A stretch of DNA of 7,691 nucleotides from JACQXM01 sp964569425 (GTDB lineage Bacteria; Planctomycetota; Phycisphaerae; UBA1845): positions 1 to 7,691 of the forward strand of contig CAZMVD010000168.1 in assembly GCA_964569425.1 (NCBI GenBank), given 5' to 3'. Position 1 is the stretch's first letter; each line of letters starts with the position of its first letter. Below the pieces are notes generated by a model. That model was not told where the DNA came from, made no database searches, and was given only the letters and a program-made list of their open reading frames with translations. Below, one piece after another: positions 5,883 through 7,691 of the stretch. Both the position numbers and the translations under genes were made by a program.

Positions 5883-5906
5883 GCCGGGGGCATGCGGTGC
5901 CCCGGC
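5883..5906 (+). promoter_or_regulatory. Strong stem-loop in the leader of the Fur-family gene
   Basis: GCCGGGGGCA (5883-5892) pairs with TGCCCCGGC (5898-5906): nine base pairs with a single bulged G and a 5-nt loop (TGCGG). It lies 19 nt before the ATG, between the predicted transcription start and the start codon. No T-run follows, so it is not a standard terminator. It may influence translation or mRNA stability, or serve as a DNA-level operator. Confidence 0.45.
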
Positions 5907-5925
5907 GGCCGAACGGGGCGGCACG

Positions 5926-6465
5926 ATGGTCATTCGCAATCTACAGGAACTTCGTTCGCCGGATCAGGTGCGCGACGCCTTTCGTTCCTATCTGCGCGGC
6001 CGGGGGATCAAGGACACGTCGGCGCGGCGCAAGATTCTCGACGCGGTGCTGGCGCTCGATGAGCACTTCGAGGCCGAGCAGGTGCTGTACCATTTGCGGG
6101 AGCGGGGGGAGAAAGTCGGCAAGGCCACGGTGTACCGTACGCTGCCGGTGCTGGTGGACTGTGGGATTCTCAAACAGGTTCGATTTGACGTCAAACAGGC
6201 CCACTACGAGCACGCCTTCGGCGAAGGCCCGCATGATCACATGGTCTGCCGCCGCTGCGGGCGCATCGTGGAGTTTGGATCGGAGGAGGTTGTGGAGCTG
6301 CGGAATCGAATTGCGCGGCGGCACCACTTCCACGTCATCAGCCACCGGCTGCAATTGTCCGGGTTGTGCTGGGAATGCGCGACGGCGTGTCCGGTGGCGA
6401 CCATGGCCCCGCCCAAACCGCCGGAGGCGAAGGGCCGGCGTCGCCGTCCGCGCCGCGCGAGTTAG
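5926..6465 (+). CDS. Fur-family metal-dependent transcriptional regulator
   Basis: A 179-residue cytosolic DNA-binding repressor of the Fur superfamily. The N-terminal winged helix covers about residues 15-90, with SARRKILDAVLALDEHFEAEQV (32-53) and the recognition segment GKATVYRTLPVLVDCGIL (65-82). The C-terminal dimerisation and metal domain has YEH (94-96), PHDHMVCRRCGRIVEF (102-117) and SGLCWECA (145-152). CxxC pairs Cys108/Cys111 and Cys148/Cys151 should form the structural zinc site. His47, Glu95, His103, His105 and Glu116 match regulatory metal ligands. Glu116 at the position that is Asp in PerR argues for a Fur- or Zur-like and not a peroxide-sensing member, but the metal cannot be assigned. 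A basic tail follows Cys155 (RRRRPRRAS). No metal transporter or oxidative-stress gene is adjacent, so its targets lie elsewhere. The ATG at 5926 has only a weak GGGGCGG upstream. Confidence 0.95.
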   Translation: MVIRNLQELRSPDQVRDAFRSYLRGRGIKDTSARRKILDAVLALDEHFEAEQVLYHLRERGEKVGKATVYRTLPVLVDCGILKQVRFDVKQAHYEHAFGEGPHDHMVCRRCGRIVEFGSEEVVELRNRIARRHHFHVISHRLQLSGLCWECATACPVATMAPPKPPEAKGRRRRPRRAS

Positions 6466-6523
6466 ATGCTGACCGGGAAGCGTCCGATTGCGCCGGGGTC
6501 CGCGGCACCGGGCCATCGAGCTG

Positions 6524-6718
6524 TCAGGGGAGATTCGGCGGCGGCGTGGTATTCGATTCGGCGAACCACGTGCGTATTCTGCGCTCCTGCTCCGGGGGCA
6601 GCCTGGTGATGCTGTTCTGCACGGGCACCCCTTCGGTTCGACAACGATCGATGAGCTGCCGGGACGTGAGCCCCAGTTCGTGCGCCAACTCTTTGAGCTT
6701 GATTCCCTTTTGAGCCAT
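6524..6718 (-). CDS. Stand-alone IF2 N-terminal (IF2_N) domain protein
   Basis: A 64-residue protein made up almost entirely of one IF2_N-type helical domain: KLKELAHELGLTSRQLIDRC (8-27), then RTEGVPVQNSITRLPPEQERRIRTWF (28-53). It follows the family pattern of ELAkELG..skeLi.rc...Gi.vkn....L...e...ir.wf. In translation initiation factor IF-2 this domain lies at the far N-terminus, ahead of a G domain, and GTPase motifs are absent here. The ATG at 6718 has AGGA (6727-6730) 8 nt upstream; an in-frame extension to 6790 would add only a Pro/Arg-rich stretch and is rejected. The stop is TGA and both ends are intact, so this looks like a real small gene and not a fragment of infB. The C-terminal 11 residues (AESNTTPPPNLP region) are disordered. 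It is convergent with the Fur-family gene (58 bp) and divergent from the TPR gene. Function unknown; ribosome or RNA binding is an inference. Confidence 0.85.
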   Translation of the reverse strand: MAQKGIKLKELAHELGLTSRQLIDRCRTEGVPVQNSITRLPPEQERRIRTWFAESNTTPPPNLP

Positions 6719-6790
6719 GACGCCTATCCTACGGTTTCGCTCCGGCGGTCGCGAGCCCGGGGGCCCGGTTGTTCGCGGATTGGGGGCCAA

Positions 6791-6812
6791 AACGCGGTTA
6801 CCGGTTTAGAAT
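6791..6812 (+). promoter_or_regulatory. Candidate -10 with adjoining palindrome upstream of the TPR gene
   Basis: TAGAAT (6807-6812) matches TATAAT at five of six positions. The palindrome AA-nn-CGGT-T-ACCG-nn-TT (6791-6807) lies directly before it and overlaps its first base, where a repressor could block the polymerase. No good -35 is seen (TTGGGG at 6780-6785 would need a 21-bp spacer). The predicted start is near 6819. It belongs to the 159-bp gap between the divergent IF2_N and TPR genes, which otherwise shows nothing recognisable. Confidence 0.35.
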
Positions 6813-6877
6813 CTACGGGAAAACGAGCCCGAGCACCGATCGGGGCAGGGAAATGCAGATGTGCGGCGGCGCGCCCG

Positions 6878-7691
6878 ATGAATGAACTAACGATGACGAC
6901 GAACCAGGGACCATCGTGCGGATTGAGCACTTCCGAAGCAAGCACCGTCGGTGCGGTAGGGCGCTGCGCGCTCGCGCCGGTCCGCTGGTCGCCGGCGCTG
7001 TACTTGTTGATAGCCGCAGTGGGCTGCCTGTCGGTAATGAGCTCGGTGAGCCGGGCGGTTGCACCGGAGGCGCCAGGCGCCGTTGATGCCAAGCCGCCCA
7101 TCAGCTTTTCGGCTTCGCAGGATATGCTCATGGAAGGCCGGTACGCCGAGGCCAAGGAGGCGTTTGGGCGGCTGGCGGCAGACGAAGCGTTCCGGATTCG
7201 CGCCGGACTGGGTCTCGCGCGAGTTCGCCTGCGTGTGGGGGAGTACGCCGAGGCAGAGACCGAGCTGCGGCAACTGGGCGCGGAAAATGATCCGGAGTGG
7301 CGCTACACGCTGGCGCAGGTTCTGGTGCGGCTGGGGAAATACGACGAGGCGCTGAACCACGCGCGCGAGGCGAATCGGCTCAAGGCCGACCACGCCGGCG
7401 CGCGGCGCCTGGTCGGAGAAACGCTGGAGCTGCTCGGGCGTCGGGACGAGGCTCTCGCGGCCTACCGCTGGTTTGACGAGCGACTGGTGGCGCTCACCGA
7501 GCTGCCGCGCGACGCGGCGTGGCTCACCGACGCGGCCGTCGGATTCTTGCGTTACAGCGTGCTGACGCAAACCAACGTCACGCAGCGGACGCAACATGTC
7601 TTGACGGAAGTGCTGCAACCGGCCTATGGGCGCATCGCCCGCGCCTACTGGCCGGCGCGTCTGGCTGCTGCGGACTTGTTGCGGGAGAAGT
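6878..7691 (+). CDS. Exported or membrane-anchored TPR-repeat protein (3' partial)
   Basis: An open frame that runs off the right edge with no stop, giving 271 visible residues. The start is ATG at 6878 or ATG at 6893; neither has a clear Shine-Dalgarno. About 37 residues of Ser/Thr/Gly-rich N-terminus precede a hydrophobic segment (about residues 39-60, SPALYLLIAAVGCLSVMSS), which is a late signal peptide or membrane anchor. AVGC (Cys50) is a loose lipobox. From about residue 78 there are tandem tetratricopeptide-like helices: EGRYAEAKEAFGRLAADEAF, then RVGEYAEAETELRQLGAENDPEW, then RLGKYDEALNHAREANRLKADHA, then LLGRRDEALAAYRWFDERL. After about residue 205 the repeats become irregular (AWLTDAAVGFLRYSVLTQTN and beyond). 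TPR arrays bind protein partners; periplasmic location is inferred. Large planctomycete TPR proteins of this style can carry a C-terminal peptidase-like domain, but that part is outside the window. Confidence 0.85.
   Translation, partial: MNELTMTTNQGPSCGLSTSEASTVGAVGRCALAPVRWSPALYLLIAAVGCLSVMSSVSRAVAPEAPGAVDAKPPISFSASQDMLMEGRYAEAKEAFGRLAADEAFRIRAGLGLARVRLRVGEYAEAETELRQLGAENDPEWRYTLAQVLVRLGKYDEALNHAREANRLKADHAGARRLVGETLELLGRRDEALAAYRWFDERLVALTELPRDAAWLTDAAVGFLRYSVLTQTNVTQRTQHVLTEVLQPAYGRIARAYWPARLAAADLLREK

Noticed and set aside
6466..6523. Possible bidirectional terminator between the Fur-family and IF2_N genes
   Set aside because: There are GC-rich partial complementarities around 6494-6513, but the pairing is interrupted and no T-run is present on either strand.
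6853..6886. ATG at 6853 with a GGGAA-like site as the start of the TPR gene
   Set aside because: It is in a different frame and meets a TGA after about ten codons.
6887..7618. Minus-strand open frame of 243 codons opposite the TPR gene
   Set aside because: The plus-strand frame gives regular TPR helices and an N-terminal hydrophobic segment and runs off the edge; the antisense product is Arg/Gln/Pro-rich and looks like a shadow.

Overview
The window is GC-rich, compact bacterial chromosome, and the gene content points to the phylum Planctomycetota, possibly a Phycisphaerae-like lineage. The support is a short prepilin-like protein with a CPND motif and a C-terminal DGHV motif, a small protein with the PFxPFxIHLxxGxxFxxxHPEF pattern that I associate with planctomycetes, a membrane-anchored protein with a glycine-rich tail, and a PurL of the WSEHCxHK long type next to a separate PurQ. 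This assignment rests on recalled family patterns and not on a search.

Layout from left to right. (1) Positions 1-3129, plus strand: the 3' part of purL (its 5' end lies outside the window), a 136-bp spacer with short direct repeats and a hairpin, then purQ. Together they encode the synthetase and glutaminase subunits of FGAM synthase, the fourth step of de novo purine synthesis. (2) 3209-3469, plus: a small conserved hypothetical gene with its own TATAAT and a strong Shine-Dalgarno. (3) 3494-4785, minus: a two-gene unit, a prepilin-like gene with a TTG start followed 38 bp later by a single-pass membrane protein. Its promoter has an extended -10 framed by a perfect 8-bp inverted repeat. (4) 4899-5762, minus: an alpha/beta hydrolase of the monoacylglycerol lipase/S33 type. 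(5) 5926-6465, plus: a Fur-family metalloregulator, divergent from the hydrolase, with a recognisable promoter and a strong leader hairpin. (6) 6524-6718, minus: a 64-residue protein that is essentially an isolated IF2 N-terminal domain. (7) 6878-7691, plus: the 5' part of an exported or membrane-anchored TPR protein that runs off the right edge.

Only the purL/purQ pair and the prepilin/membrane-protein pair look like functional units. The rest are separate short transcription units arranged divergently or convergently. I see no tRNA, rRNA, CRISPR array, transposase, phage gene or other sign of a mobile island. I also see no clear new multi-gene system. The points most worth a second look are the free-standing IF2_N protein, the operator-like inverted repeats at three promoters, the purL-purQ spacer, and acidic-residue swaps at the predicted active sites of PurQ and the hydrolase. 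Nearly all other long open frames, including a 549-codon frame antisense to purL, are shadows caused by high GC.
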